Assembly (NCBI RefSeq): GCF_011065895.1
Contig: NZ_JAALCR010000013.1
Location: 1-64,000, forward strand
Length of the DNA stretch: 64,000 nt
Reading direction: 5' to 3'
From: Paludisphaera rhizosphaerae
GTDB taxonomy: Bacteria; Planctomycetota; Planctomycetia; Isosphaerales; Isosphaeraceae
Position 1 is the first letter of the stretch, and each line of letters starts with the position of its first letter. The position numbers were made by a program, and so were the translations under genes. This document shows, in pieces, positions 16,697 to 25,808 of this stretch. Below the pieces are notes generated by a model. The model ran no database searches. It was not told the DNA's origin and saw nothing but the letters and a program-made list of their open reading frames with translations.

Positions 16697-16932
16697 GCCT
16701 TCTCCTCCCGGCGTTCCGAGACCGGCTCGGCGGAGACCCCGGCTCCTGATTCGACCCGAGCGGCCGTCGCGATCCTTCGCGGCGTCCCCCGCTCGGCGGG
16801 TCTCCTGTCCCTATCTCCTTCGGCGGCCCGCGTCCCGGATCCCACTTCGATCACCCCAGGACCGGCCTTGACACGACTTAAAATCGGCATATTCCCCCGT
16901 CCGCTCAAATCGAAACGGGAGGGATTCCGTCG

Positions 16933-17406
16933 TTAGCGCACGCCTTCCGGAAAAAACCCGGCTGGGCGGTTGTAGAAATTGCGGGTCGTCGTTCGGCCGA
17001 CCGGGGTTGAGACCTTCGGGGGAGTCTCCCTGCCGGAGCGGTTGAAATAAACCGAAGCCTGGCCTCCCGGCGCCCGCAGCGTCGCCCTTCTCGAGCCGGC
17101 CTGGCCCTGCGACGCCTGGGCCTTGGCGTCGACCGCCCCGCGCACCCCGCTGAACCGGCCGGAGCCGATCCCCGTGAACTGCTGGGCTGAGGAGACGGCC
17201 GACACCCCCGCCTGGCTCCTCGTCAACGGCACAGCGGTCCCAGACAGCATCTGCGCCGCCAGCGGATCCACCGCCATCACCTGGCCCGACGGATTGAACA
17301 TCAGCGTCGGAGCCGTCGACTGCTGCGCCTGGGCAGTCCCCCCCGCAACAGCCGCCAACACCACCGCCGCGGCCATCCTTGCGACGCCTCGACAACCGTA
17401 AACCAT
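16933..17406 (-). CDS. Hypothetical secreted protein
   Basis: 157 residues with a clear signal peptide (AAAVVLAAVAGGTAQAQ). The mature part is rich in Ser, Gln, Gly and Ala and ends with NFYNRPAGFFPEGVR; it looks disordered and contains no known motif. It lies about 240 bases upstream of the OPX gene on the same strand and may share its transcript. Function unknown. Confidence 0.6.
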   Translation of the reverse strand: MVYGCRGVARMAAAVVLAAVAGGTAQAQQSTAPTLMFNPSGQVMAVDPLAAQMLSGTAVPLTRSQAGVSAVSSAQQFTGIGSGRFSGVRGAVDAKAQASQGQAGSRRATLRAPGGQASVYFNRSGRETPPKVSTPVGRTTTRNFYNRPAGFFPEGVR

Positions 17407-17726
17407 GAGTCGCCTGGCCTTTCTTGGATCGGGAAAGACTCGTCATCGATCTCTTGACCCCTAGATCGGCCCGCCGCTTCCCCTCGTTTCAATCATTCGC
17501 ACGCGAACGACCCCAAATCTCGGAACGTCCGTCAAGACCCCTGAATCCCAAATCTCCGTCAATTGCGTAAAACACGGAACCTACGCCTGCTTCCCAGTTT
17601 ATCTACAGGTCCCCGAGCCCCAGGCCCGATCGTAGGGCAAGAGCCGTGACGGCGGCGTCGCGTTGGGACGGCCTCCCCCAGGAGTTCCGGAGGCGGAGCG
17701 TGCAACCCGATCGGACGAGGCAAGGA
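17407..17726. other. Divergent intergenic region
   Basis: 320 bases between two divergently transcribed secreted-protein genes. It must hold both promoters, but no pair of promoter boxes is convincing by eye, and no repeat or RNA structure stands out. Confidence 0.5.
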
Positions 17727-18560
17727 ATGCACACGAATTCGTGGAGAAGGCGGCTGGGGACGTTGCTGCTGGCGACGGTGGCAGGCATGGTCCTGGCAGA
17801 ATCCGCTCAGGCTCAGCAGATGGGGCTGTTCCCCCTGCACCCGATCAAGCGTAAGCGGGTGCCCTGTGACCAGGAAGATCCGGTCTACCGGATCTACAAG
17901 GACCAGTATTTCGGCTACCATCCGACCCTCTGGCGCCGCTTCCCCAGCGGCTGGGGCGCCCCCAGCCCCGAGGCTCCGAACAAGGAGCAAAACTACAAGG
18001 AGATCCCGCTCCTGAAGCCCGATTGGGCTTCGGACATGGAGCCGGGAGCCGAAGAGGGCGGCCAGCCGGGAGCAGCCCCGGCTCAGCCGAACGCCGCGAG
18101 GCCGAATCTTCCCCCCGCCCCCCCCGTGGACGACCGCAGCCCCTTCGAGATGGACGACAAGCCCGGCGCGGCGCCTCGGCAGGAGACGCCGCCGCGGCAG
18201 GAGCCTGCGCCTCGGCTCCCGAACGTCCCCGCGGCACCGGATGCGGAGAAGTCGCCGTTCGACCTTCCCGCCGCTCCCCGCGCCAGCAACACGAGGCCGC
18301 CGGAGCTCTCCTCGCCGACGGGTCCGTCCGCTTCTCGAACCGGCCGCGCCCGACGTTCGAGCGAGGTCGACGCGGCTGAGGCGGGTGGTCCGCTGCTCGC
18401 GATGCCGGACACCAGCCTTGACGACGCCTACCGCGCTCCCGAGCTGGGAGCGCCCATGGAAGCCGGCGCCGAGGTCCCCCAGCGCGTCCAGCAGGCGCCG
18501 CGACGCAGCCGTCTGGCATCCGTGATGGACAACCTCGGCTGGAACGTCAGCCGTCGCTGA
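17727..18560 (+). CDS. Hypothetical proline-rich secreted protein
   Basis: 277 residues. The signal peptide RRRLGTLLLATVAGMVLAESAQAQQ is followed by a conserved-looking block (GLFPLHPIKRKRVPCDQEDPVYR, then YFGYHPTLWRRFPSGWG) and a long Pro/Ala/Glu-rich, probably disordered tail. Proteins with this YHPT-WRRFPSGWG block recur in planctomycetes, but I know of no assigned function. The frame is open from 17646; the ATG at 17727 is chosen because a purine-rich GAGGCAAGGA precedes it and the signal peptide begins there. Confidence 0.75.
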   Translation: MHTNSWRRRLGTLLLATVAGMVLAESAQAQQMGLFPLHPIKRKRVPCDQEDPVYRIYKDQYFGYHPTLWRRFPSGWGAPSPEAPNKEQNYKEIPLLKPDWASDMEPGAEEGGQPGAAPAQPNAARPNLPPAPPVDDRSPFEMDDKPGAAPRQETPPRQEPAPRLPNVPAAPDAEKSPFDLPAAPRASNTRPPELSSPTGPSASRTGRARRSSEVDAAEAGGPLLAMPDTSLDDAYRAPELGAPMEAGAEVPQRVQQAPRRSRLASVMDNLGWNVSRR

Positions 18561-18660
18561 GACTCGGGATTCCAGGCCGATCCCCTGGCGGGGTGGCAGG
18601 CGGGGTCGTCACAATCGAGGTGAGTCTCGAACGCGCCCCGCTCCTGCTGAGATCCTCGGT

Positions 18661-20181
18661 ATGCGATCCCCTCAGCCCGCTTGGACACTCCCGGCCGTCG
18701 CGGCCGCCGCTTTTGCGGCCGTGGCGGCCTTCGTCGTCGTCGCGACGGCCGGCAACCGCCTCGGCGACTGGCGGCCGGGTCTTCTCATCGCGCTTGGGCT
18801 CGTGGTGGCTGGCGCTCTGGCCGGTCTGGTCTACGCCTGGCGCCGGCGCCCTGTTCCTCAGCCTGAAGAAGAAGCCGCCCCTAACCCCGCCGCTCTGGCC
18901 GAAGCCGCCCGCCAGCAGGCCGATCGAGCCCGTGAGCATATCGAAAAGATCCGGGACGCTCGACGTCGCGAAGAGCTGCGCGGCGAGTTATCGCGAATCG
19001 AGGAACAGCGAAACGCGGAGATGGACGTCGTCGTCTTCGGCACTGTCTCCGCAGGTAAGACTTCCCTGATCAATGCGCTGATCGGCCGCGAGGTCGGGGA
19101 GACCGGCGCGGTGATGGGAACGACCCGACAGGGCGAGAATCACGTCTACACGCTCCAAGGGGTTGAGGGAACGCTCCGACTCATCGATACACCGGGTATA
19201 TCGGAAGCGGGCCTCGGCGGTACCGACCGAGAGAGTGAGGCTCGCCGACTGGCTGAACGCGCCGATCTGCTCCTCTTCGTCGTCGACCACGACCTGATCC
19301 GCCGCGAGTACGCCGTTCTCACTGAACTGGCCCGCCTGGGCAAGCGGTCGATCGTGGTGCTGAACAAGAAGGACCGATTCCCCGAAGCCGACGTCGCGGC
19401 GATACTCGCCAAGCTGAGAGAGAGGCTCGACGGCGTCGTCAAACCGCGGGACGTTGTGGCGATCGCCGCTGCTCCGCGCCCGATGCCTGTTCGCGTCGTC
19501 GCCGCCGACGGAACGTCGGAAACGGTTTACGAGATTCAAGAGCCCGATATCCAACCTCTTCGCGACGGCGTCGCCCGCGTGCTGTCGAACGAGGGAAACC
19601 TTCTCAGGGTGGCGAACCTTCTGATCAAGACCACGCTTCTGGGCCGGGAGGCCGAGTCGACACTCGACGCCGAACGTCGGCTCAAGAGCGAAGAGTTGAT
19701 CGACCACTACCAGTGGGTGACAGCCGCCAAGGTCTTTGCCAACCCAGTCCCCGCGCTGAACCTCGTTCAGGGTGCAGCCGTGCAACTGGACCTGATCGCC
19801 GACCTCGCCCGCGTGTACGACCTGAATCCGTCGCCGGGACAGATGCGGGCCCTGGCGGCTCGGCTGGGGCAGGGGATGCTCAAGGTGGGACTCGTCGAGG
19901 CCGCGTCGTCGGTCGTCGCCGGCGTGTTCAAGCGGACGCCCACGACCTTCCTGGCCGCCGGCGCAGTCCAGGCTGTGACAATGGCCTATCTCTCTCGCAT
20001 CGCCGGCAAGACTCTTTCGGACTACTTTCGGAACGGCGAGAACTGGGGGCCCGAAGGCGTGGAAGGCGCTCTCCTTCGCCAGTTCGAGGCCAACAGCCGG
20101 GCTGAGTTCCTCCAGGATTTCGCCGGTCAGGCCCTTGATCGGTTTCTGACCAAGGCGCGGCTCAAATCGGCTTCGGCATGA
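18661..20181 (+). CDS. Membrane-associated Era-like GTPase with DUF697-type C-terminus
   Basis: 506 residues. Two N-terminal transmembrane helices (about 8-30 and 40-60) precede a coiled-coil-like charged helix (75-120) and a G domain with P-loop GTVSAGKT (127-134), DTPG (176-179) and NKKD (235-238). The C-terminal third, with hydrophobic helices, resembles the DUF697 module of YcjF-like proteins. It probably couples GTP hydrolysis to a membrane or stress process; no specific partner is evident. The stop is 13 bases before the next gene, a paralogue. Confidence 0.85.
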   Translation: MRSPQPAWTLPAVAAAAFAAVAAFVVVATAGNRLGDWRPGLLIALGLVVAGALAGLVYAWRRRPVPQPEEEAAPNPAALAEAARQQADRAREHIEKIRDARRREELRGELSRIEEQRNAEMDVVVFGTVSAGKTSLINALIGREVGETGAVMGTTRQGENHVYTLQGVEGTLRLIDTPGISEAGLGGTDRESEARRLAERADLLLFVVDHDLIRREYAVLTELARLGKRSIVVLNKKDRFPEADVAAILAKLRERLDGVVKPRDVVAIAAAPRPMPVRVVAADGTSETVYEIQEPDIQPLRDGVARVLSNEGNLLRVANLLIKTTLLGREAESTLDAERRLKSEELIDHYQWVTAAKVFANPVPALNLVQGAAVQLDLIADLARVYDLNPSPGQMRALAARLGQGMLKVGLVEAASSVVAGVFKRTPTTFLAAGAVQAVTMAYLSRIAGKTLSDYFRNGENWGPEGVEGALLRQFEANSRAEFLQDFAGQALDRFLTKARLKSASA

Positions 20182-20194
20182 CGGCGGAGAGACG

Positions 20195-21628
20195 ATGACG
20201 ACCCCAGGGAAACTCGACGGCTCGCCGACTCCCGCCGACGCGAAGGCGGCGCTCGATGCTCTGGAACGCGCGGCGAAGGCGGCCGAAGCCGAGGGCGAGC
20301 CGGACGCCGTCGAACGGGCTCGGGACAGCCTGAAGGCCACGCTTGACGCTCTGAAGCTCACGCCCGAGGAAGAAAAGGCGATGGGCCCGGAGGTCGCCCG
20401 GCTTCGCGAGTTGGCTCGCAAGCTCGATGAGACGACCGTCGAGATCGTTGCGTTCGGAATGGTCAGCCGGGGCAAGTCGTCGGTCCTCAACGCCTTGCTC
20501 GGCCGCGACGTGTTCGAAGTCGGCGCGACCCACGGAACGACGATCCGTCGCGGCTCACACGAATGGGCCGAGGCCGAGCCCGACGGGCTTCCGGACGCCC
20601 GGCTGATCCTGGTCGACACGCCCGGAATCGACGAGGTCGGCGGCGAGGTTCGCGAGATTCAGGCCCGCGACGCCGCCCGTCGCGCAGACCTGATCCTGTT
20701 CATCGTTTCGGGCGATATGCAGCGGATCGAAATCGACGCTCTGGCCGAGCTTCACAAGCATCGCAAGCCGATCATTCTGGTCTTCAACCAGGTCGATAAA
20801 TATCCCGACGCCGACCGCGAGGCGATCCACGCCAAGCTGGAGGACGACCGCGTTAAAGGTCACGTCCGTCCCGAGGACGTCGTCCTCTGCGCTGCGAGGC
20901 CCGATCCCGTTCCCATCAAGATCCGCACGCCCGACGGCAAGTCTCGGATCGAGTGGGAACGTCCCGCGCCGCTGATCGAACCGCTCAAGGCCCGGATCCT
21001 CGACGTTCTCGAACGGGAGGGGAAGGCCCTTGTCGCACTGAATACCCTGCTGACGGCGGGTGATCTGCACGCCGAGATCCTGGATCGCAAGGTCCGAATT
21101 CGCGAGGAAGCCGCGAATCGCGTGATCTGGAACTACGCCCTCATGAAGGGGGCGGCCGTGGCGCTGAATCCAATCCCGGTCGCCGACCTGGCTGGCGGGG
21201 CGGCCGTCGATGTGGCGATGATCCTGGCGCTGAGCAAGGTCTACGGCATTCCGCTGACCCGCCCGGCCGCGATCCGTCTGGTACGCGACATGACGATCGC
21301 CATGGGGGCGACCGGACTGGTCCAGGTGGCGACACGGTTGATTGGCAGCGGCGTGAAGGCCTCGCTCGCCGGAGCGACGGTGATGACTGGCGGACTCGCC
21401 GCTCCACTGACGGCGCTGGGGTATGGGGCGATTGGACTGACGATGGCCGCCACGGCCGCCTCAGCATCGTACGTAATCGGGCATGCGGCCGGCGCCTATC
21501 TGAAGCAGGGAGGCCAGTGGGGGCCGCACGGCGTCAAAACGGTCGTGCAGCAGATCCTCGCCCAGTCCAAGACCGACTCGATTGTTGACCGCCTTCGCGA
21601 CGAGTTGAAGTCGCAGATCAAGCCATGA
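20195..21628 (+). CDS. Second Era-like GTPase with DUF697-type C-terminus
   Basis: 477 residues, a paralogue of the preceding protein but without its N-terminal membrane helices. A helical N-terminus (about 12-80) leads to the G domain: P-loop GMVSRGKS (88-95), DTPG (141-144) and NQVD (198-201). The DUF697-like C-terminus is more complete, with Gly/Ala-rich hydrophobic helices (about 310-440). Both GTPases share a QWGPHGV/NWGPEGV motif near the end. The gene overlaps the next start by ATGA (21625-21628), indicating translational coupling. Function unknown; a soluble/membrane GTPase pair may act as a heterodimer (inference). Confidence 0.85.
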   Translation: MTTPGKLDGSPTPADAKAALDALERAAKAAEAEGEPDAVERARDSLKATLDALKLTPEEEKAMGPEVARLRELARKLDETTVEIVAFGMVSRGKSSVLNALLGRDVFEVGATHGTTIRRGSHEWAEAEPDGLPDARLILVDTPGIDEVGGEVREIQARDAARRADLILFIVSGDMQRIEIDALAELHKHRKPIILVFNQVDKYPDADREAIHAKLEDDRVKGHVRPEDVVLCAARPDPVPIKIRTPDGKSRIEWERPAPLIEPLKARILDVLEREGKALVALNTLLTAGDLHAEILDRKVRIREEAANRVIWNYALMKGAAVALNPIPVADLAGGAAVDVAMILALSKVYGIPLTRPAAIRLVRDMTIAMGATGLVQVATRLIGSGVKASLAGATVMTGGLAAPLTALGYGAIGLTMAATAASASYVIGHAAGAYLKQGGQWGPHGVKTVVQQILAQSKTDSIVDRLRDELKSQIKP

Positions 21629-22641
21629 GCCCTCGATCTCGAAAAGCCCTCGTCGCGACGGCTGTCATTGCGGTCGCACTTGCCGTCGTGGCCTTTGAGG
21701 TCGTCGCGACCCGACCCGTCCGCGGGGCCGTCCGTGCGTTCTTTGAACTCATCGCGATCGCCAACAGAGACGACGACCAACGAATCGAGGCGGCCCGCCC
21801 CTACTTCTCGTCCCGCTACCTGGCGTCTCATCCGATCCAGCCCGCCGAGGAAGGGGGGCTCGTCGGCCTCCCGCGTTCGATCCACCGGAACTTCCAGGCC
21901 TGGCGACAGGGCGACGAGGTCTGGATCTGCCCCTCGAACCGCGTCGGGTCGGTTTTCCGACTCGTCGAGGAAGGCGGCAGATGGCGGTTCGACGGCCTCG
22001 TGGGCTTGCTCCAAAGCGGCAACGTCCTCATCCCGGCCGACGAGCCACCGGACTCCCCCTCCCAATCAAGGAACCACGCCATGAATCGCTGGCTCGCCGT
22101 GCTTTCGGTCCTCTCGGTGATCGGGCTCCTCCCCACGACCTCCGCGCAGCAGGCCGCCCCCGCGCGTGAGATCCGCAACGGCTCGCTTTCGGCCGATGAC
22201 CTGGCCGAGTTCCTCGGCGTCGGTGCGTGGGTCTTCGAGTATGAGGGGGGCCGGCCGAAGTGCCTGCTTGAAATCGAAGAGGAAGGTCAGAAAACCGTCA
22301 GTAAGAAGGAAGTTCTCGCCGTCGACGAACCCAACCATGGGCCGGAAGCTCGCCGAGGGAAAATCCTGCTCTTCATGCGGCGGGCCGACGTCCAGCTTCG
22401 GATTCACTCTGAAGCCTCGCGCGGAGGCGCCGGCATGGCCTTGCCGCCCGACGCCCTCTGGTGGGGTTGGAAGGCGTTCAGCGGATCAACGACCCGCCTG
22501 GAGAAGCCGGTCGCTCCCAAGCCCGGCGAGCCAGTCGTCCTTCTGCGTCATGAGATGATCGAAACCGGAGAGGGCGTCGCCGACCCCAAGCACCCGCGCA
22601 AGGTCGTGATGACGCTCAAACTGACGGTCGAATCCGACTGA
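21625..22641 (+). CDS. Hypothetical protein with an internal signal peptide (possible fusion of two genes)
   Basis: 338 residues in one frame. It begins with a membrane helix (about 8-28) and a soluble segment (RAFFELIAIANRDDDQ, VWICPSNRVGSVFRLVEEGG). At residue 153 (base 22081) a fresh Met begins MNRWLAVLSVLSVIGLL, a typical signal peptide ending SAQQA, followed by a second soluble domain. An AAGGA lies ten bases upstream of this internal ATG. Two explanations fit: two genes whose separating stop was lost by mutation or assembly error, or a membrane protein with a second translocated domain plus internal start. Neither half has a known family. Confidence 0.7.
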   Translation: MSPRSRKALVATAVIAVALAVVAFEVVATRPVRGAVRAFFELIAIANRDDDQRIEAARPYFSSRYLASHPIQPAEEGGLVGLPRSIHRNFQAWRQGDEVWICPSNRVGSVFRLVEEGGRWRFDGLVGLLQSGNVLIPADEPPDSPSQSRNHAMNRWLAVLSVLSVIGLLPTTSAQQAAPAREIRNGSLSADDLAEFLGVGAWVFEYEGGRPKCLLEIEEEGQKTVSKKEVLAVDEPNHGPEARRGKILLFMRRADVQLRIHSEASRGGAGMALPPDALWWGWKAFSGSTTRLEKPVAPKPGEPVVLLRHEMIETGEGVADPKHPRKVVMTLKLTVESD

Positions 22642-22655
22642 GGGATGAAGGCCTC

Positions 22656-23528
22656 TCAGGGTTCGGGCGGAGGCTGATCCTCCGGGTCCGTCTGCGACTC
22701 GACCCACGACTGGAGGTCCTCCGGCGGGATCTCGTCGTTGAAGGTCCGTTCGGGGGTTCCTCGGCGGTGGGGGAAGGCTAGGAAGTTCAACATCTGGTAG
22801 ACCCACCGCAGCAGCGAGATCAAGAACATCGCCCCGAGCACGACCATTGACCAGAAGAGGACCCGGTTCGACTCCTCGGCCGGTGCGTCGGTAGGACGCC
22901 GATCCCAGCCGATCTTGCCGATCAGCACGGGCGCTCCGCGCGCGGTATCACCCGCCTGGTACTTCATGACCTTCAGGAAGTAGCCGTTGAAGACGACCCG
23001 CTCGTTCACGTCGATCCCGATTGGGAAGCCTTCGGGAGCTTCCTCGAAAACGCAGTCGTAAGGGTATCTCCGCGCGTCGGGCGTGACGATCCAGGCCTCA
23101 TAGAGCCATCCAGACTTGCTGAGCTTGGACTCAAACCGGACGACGCGAAGCGCCGCCCCTTGGATATGCACGGGGACGCCGCGATACAGTTCAGGACGCT
23201 CCCAGAGGTGGGTCAGGAAGACGTCGCGGCGCGCTTCGGCGGCGAGTTCCGCCGGAGTCTGCGGTCGGGCCTTTTCCAGCAGGTAGGCGTAAGCGGCGTT
23301 GTCTCGGAAGGTCATCGCCGTTCGGTCGGTCACCGTTTCGAAGACCTCGGACGAATCGGGCTGGATCGCAGCCGGAGCGGGACCGGCGCGAAGCGGCGGC
23401 TCTGCGGGAGGGGCGACGGGGCGGTGATAAGCGTAATACAACGCGCCCCAACCGGCAACAGTCAGAGCTGCCAGCAGCGCCAGCCGAGGAAGCTCCGACC
23501 CGTGGAAGAACGGGCTCGGTCGGTTCAT
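22656..23528 (-). CDS. Hypothetical membrane protein of the ExbB/ExbD operon
   Basis: 290 residues. Transmembrane helices at about 16-34 and 223-243 enclose a periplasmic domain of about 190 residues (YRGVPVHIQGAALRVVRFE, then YPYDCVFEEAPEGFPIGIDV), with a short cytoplasmic tail rich in Glu and Pro. It starts six bases after the stop of the second ExbD gene and so is almost certainly part of that operon. It could be an accessory of the motor complex. No family recognised. Confidence 0.75.
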   Translation of the reverse strand: MNRPSPFFHGSELPRLALLAALTVAGWGALYYAYHRPVAPPAEPPLRAGPAPAAIQPDSSEVFETVTDRTAMTFRDNAAYAYLLEKARPQTPAELAAEARRDVFLTHLWERPELYRGVPVHIQGAALRVVRFESKLSKSGWLYEAWIVTPDARRYPYDCVFEEAPEGFPIGIDVNERVVFNGYFLKVMKYQAGDTARGAPVLIGKIGWDRRPTDAPAEESNRVLFWSMVVLGAMFLISLLRWVYQMLNFLAFPHRRGTPERTFNDEIPPEDLQSWVESQTDPEDQPPPEP

Positions 23529-23534
23529 GAGTCG

Positions 23535-24038
23535 TCAGCCTCCGTCGCCCTTCAACTCGTCGAAACTCAGCTTCGGCTCCTTCTTCGCCCGGATGAAGGC
23601 CTCGGTGAAGGCGTCGATGATCGACATCAATTCGGCGTAGCGGAGATTCGGGTCGATCTTGATGAGGGTTTGATCGAAAGGCGCGTCGGGGTCGAGGAGG
23701 TGGCGGTCCAGTTCCTTCGCGAGCGAGGCCGGGTCATTGGAAACGTCCATATCGGCGATGCTGATCTGGGCGAGTCGACCGGCGTCGTCCGCCTGGAGAA
23801 CGACGGGGAGCGTCCGCAACGTAGCGGGGAGGTCGTTGGATGCCGCCGCTTCGGTCGGGGCGGCGGCCATGGCCGTCGCCGGCTGAGGCGGAAGCAGGTT
23901 CATCACGAACTGCCCCTCAACCGGCGCTGCGCGATACGTCAGGACGAAGAACGTCAGAAGCTGGAACGCCATGTCGAGCATCGGCGCGACGGGCACGTCC
24001 GGCCCTTCCATATCCGACTTCTTCCTGCGACGAACCAC
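23535..24038 (-). CDS. ExbD/TolR-family protein (second copy)
   Basis: 167 residues. A basic cytoplasmic tip (MVRRRKKSDM) leads into the single transmembrane helix (about 20-37, VAPMLDMAFQLLTFFVLTY), whose Asp22 is the conserved proton-carrying residue. A Pro/Ala-rich linker and a C-terminal periplasmic domain follow. Such proteins combine with an ExbB/TolQ ring to turn proton flux into force across the envelope. The gene lies between the other ExbD gene (50-base gap) and the membrane protein (6-base gap). Confidence 0.9.
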   Translation of the reverse strand: MVRRRKKSDMEGPDVPVAPMLDMAFQLLTFFVLTYRAAPVEGQFVMNLLPPQPATAMAAAPTEAAASNDLPATLRTLPVVLQADDAGRLAQISIADMDVSNDPASLAKELDRHLLDPDAPFDQTLIKIDPNLRYAELMSIIDAFTEAFIRAKKEPKLSFDELKGDGG

Positions 24039-24088
24039 GGCCCGCCCCCCTCGATCGAATGTGAGAACGCGAATCGACGTCGTCGCGA

Positions 24089-24568
24089 TCAGCTGCGAAT
24101 CATCGCCTTGAGGGCGAACTTTCGGAAGCCCTGCGACTGACAGGCCTTGATGATCCCGAGCACCGAGCCGAAGTTCGTTTCCTTGTCGGCCCGCAGAATG
24201 ATGGTCGTGGGAAGCGTCCCGGTCTCCGCGTCGAACTTGACGCCGGACGCCTTCAAGCCCAGCTTCACCAGGTCTGCCTGATGGCGGATCGTCTGGACGG
24301 CCTCGTCGATCCCCTGGGCGTGCTCACCCTGGAGCAAGCGTCCCTCGGAGTCGATGTTCAGGACGAGACGGTCCTCGGCGATCCGTGTGTCGTCCTCGAC
24401 GGGCCGGGCCGAGCCGGCGTCCGGGAGGTTCACGCGCTGGTCGTAGTTGTCACTGGCGAAGTTGATCACCAGCATGAAGAACGTGATGAGCTGAAAGACG
24501 ATGTCCAGGAGCGGCGTGAGGTTGGGCTCCGCCTTCATGGACGTCTTCGAATTGACGCTCCCGCTCAT
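24089..24568 (-). CDS. ExbD/TolR-family protein (first copy)
   Basis: 159 residues. Short cytoplasmic N-terminus, one transmembrane helix (about 18-38, PNLTPLLDIVFQLITFFMLV) with the conserved Asp22, and a periplasmic domain ending in IILRADKETNFGSVLGIIKAC, a region typical of ExbD/TolR. It is 60 bases downstream of the ExbB-type gene. Two different ExbD subunits next to one ExbB suggest a heteromeric stator or two alternative partners. Confidence 0.93.
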   Translation of the reverse strand: MSGSVNSKTSMKAEPNLTPLLDIVFQLITFFMLVINFASDNYDQRVNLPDAGSARPVEDDTRIAEDRLVLNIDSEGRLLQGEHAQGIDEAVQTIRHQADLVKLGLKASGVKFDAETGTLPTTIILRADKETNFGSVLGIIKACQSQGFRKFALKAMIRS

Positions 24569-24628
24569 CGTGGCGAATCTCCCGGATCCTGCCTTCGTTC
24601 AGGCCGCCTCGGACCGTTCTCAGCCGGC

Positions 24629-25534
24629 TCAGGCGGTCGGCTGCTTGGAAGGAGCCTTGGCCGCTGCGACCAACGAGTTGATCGTGCGATCGGCGACGCG
24701 ATTGGCCTCAATGGTCATCTGGGAGACGCGGTTGCGGAAGAAGGCGAAGAAGAAGATCGCCGGAACGGCGAGCGTGATCCCCTCAAGCGTGATGAAAAGG
24801 GCGGTTGAGATGCCCGCGGCCACCTTGTCGGGCCTCGGCTGTGCGCCGGCGGCGGTGGCGATCTCCTTGAAGCTCTCGATCATGCCCCAGACCGTTCCGA
24901 CCAGCCCGATCATCGGGCCGAGCGTTCCGATCGTCGCCAGGTAGCTGATCTTCATCTCCAGCTCGGTGACGATCTCGTCCGAGGTCGCCGCCATCGCCTC
25001 CTTGGCCTCGGCCCGCCCATTGGGGAGGTTGGCGATCCCAGCGCGCACAAGACGAGCCAGGAACGAGTCGTTATCGCGGCAGATGTCATAGGCTTCCTGG
25101 AACTTCTTCTCCTTGATCGCCGTCTCCAGCTTCTCCACCAGGGCCGGCGGGACGGCCTCGCTCACCCGGTATTCGATAAACAACCGAATCACCAGGGCCG
25201 TGAAGTAGACCGAGAGGAACACAAGGAGAACGCCGATCGGACCCGAAGCCCGGATCGCCCACTGGAGCATGTTCTCCGGAGTCGCGGGCGTGGCCCCCTC
25301 GGCGGGGGTTGCGGCTCCGCCGGCGTTTGCCGGCTCCGCGGCGGGGGCGGCCGCGGGGGCCTCCTCAGGCGCGGCGGCCGGAGCCTCGGCGGCCGGCGGC
25401 GGGGCTTCCTTGGCCATATCCTGGGCCATGGATTGCGTGGCGCCTCCCGCCGCAAACCAGACCAATAAAGCCGCCGCTGCCGAGAACGCCAGCCAAGACC
25501 CGCTCGATCGGCGCGATCCCCGTCTCAGACGCAT
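24629..25534 (-). CDS. MotA/TolQ/ExbB proton channel family protein with signal peptide
   Basis: 301 residues from ATG at 25534, which has GAGGGGGCG just upstream. Unusually for the family, the N-terminus looks like a cleavable signal (WLAFSAAAALLVWFAAGG) and is followed by a Pro/Ala-rich periplasmic stretch of about 45 residues. The core comprises TM1 (about 95-115), a cytoplasmic loop with AYDICRDNDSFLARLVRAG, and the family hallmark SYLATIGTLGPMIGLVGTVWGMIESF followed by the last helix. It would form the proton-channel ring of an Exb/Tol-like motor. TonB or TolA partners are not in this window. Confidence 0.93.
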   Translation of the reverse strand: MRLRRGSRRSSGSWLAFSAAAALLVWFAAGGATQSMAQDMAKEAPPPAAEAPAAAPEEAPAAAPAAEPANAGGAATPAEGATPATPENMLQWAIRASGPIGVLLVFLSVYFTALVIRLFIEYRVSEAVPPALVEKLETAIKEKKFQEAYDICRDNDSFLARLVRAGIANLPNGRAEAKEAMAATSDEIVTELEMKISYLATIGTLGPMIGLVGTVWGMIESFKEIATAAGAQPRPDKVAAGISTALFITLEGITLAVPAIFFFAFFRNRVSQMTIEANRVADRTINSLVAAAKAPSKQPTA

Positions 25535-25808
25535 GTGACGCCCCCTCGTCCGACCAGCCCAGGAACGCTGGATCCGTGATGTGACCTCGACAGAACGACT
25601 CGACCCGTGATTCACTATCCGACGCCCGACAAGGCCTGTCAATCCGCTGGAATTCGGACTGCCCACGCCGATCCGGGCGCTGGAGAATCCGATGGCGACG
25701 CCCCAGTCCATCGGTCCCCCGCCTAAACCTACAACATTCGAGACGCCCGAGATCGTCTGACGTGTCGCGCCGGATCAAGTTTCGTTCAGATCGCACCGGG
25801 GACGTTCC

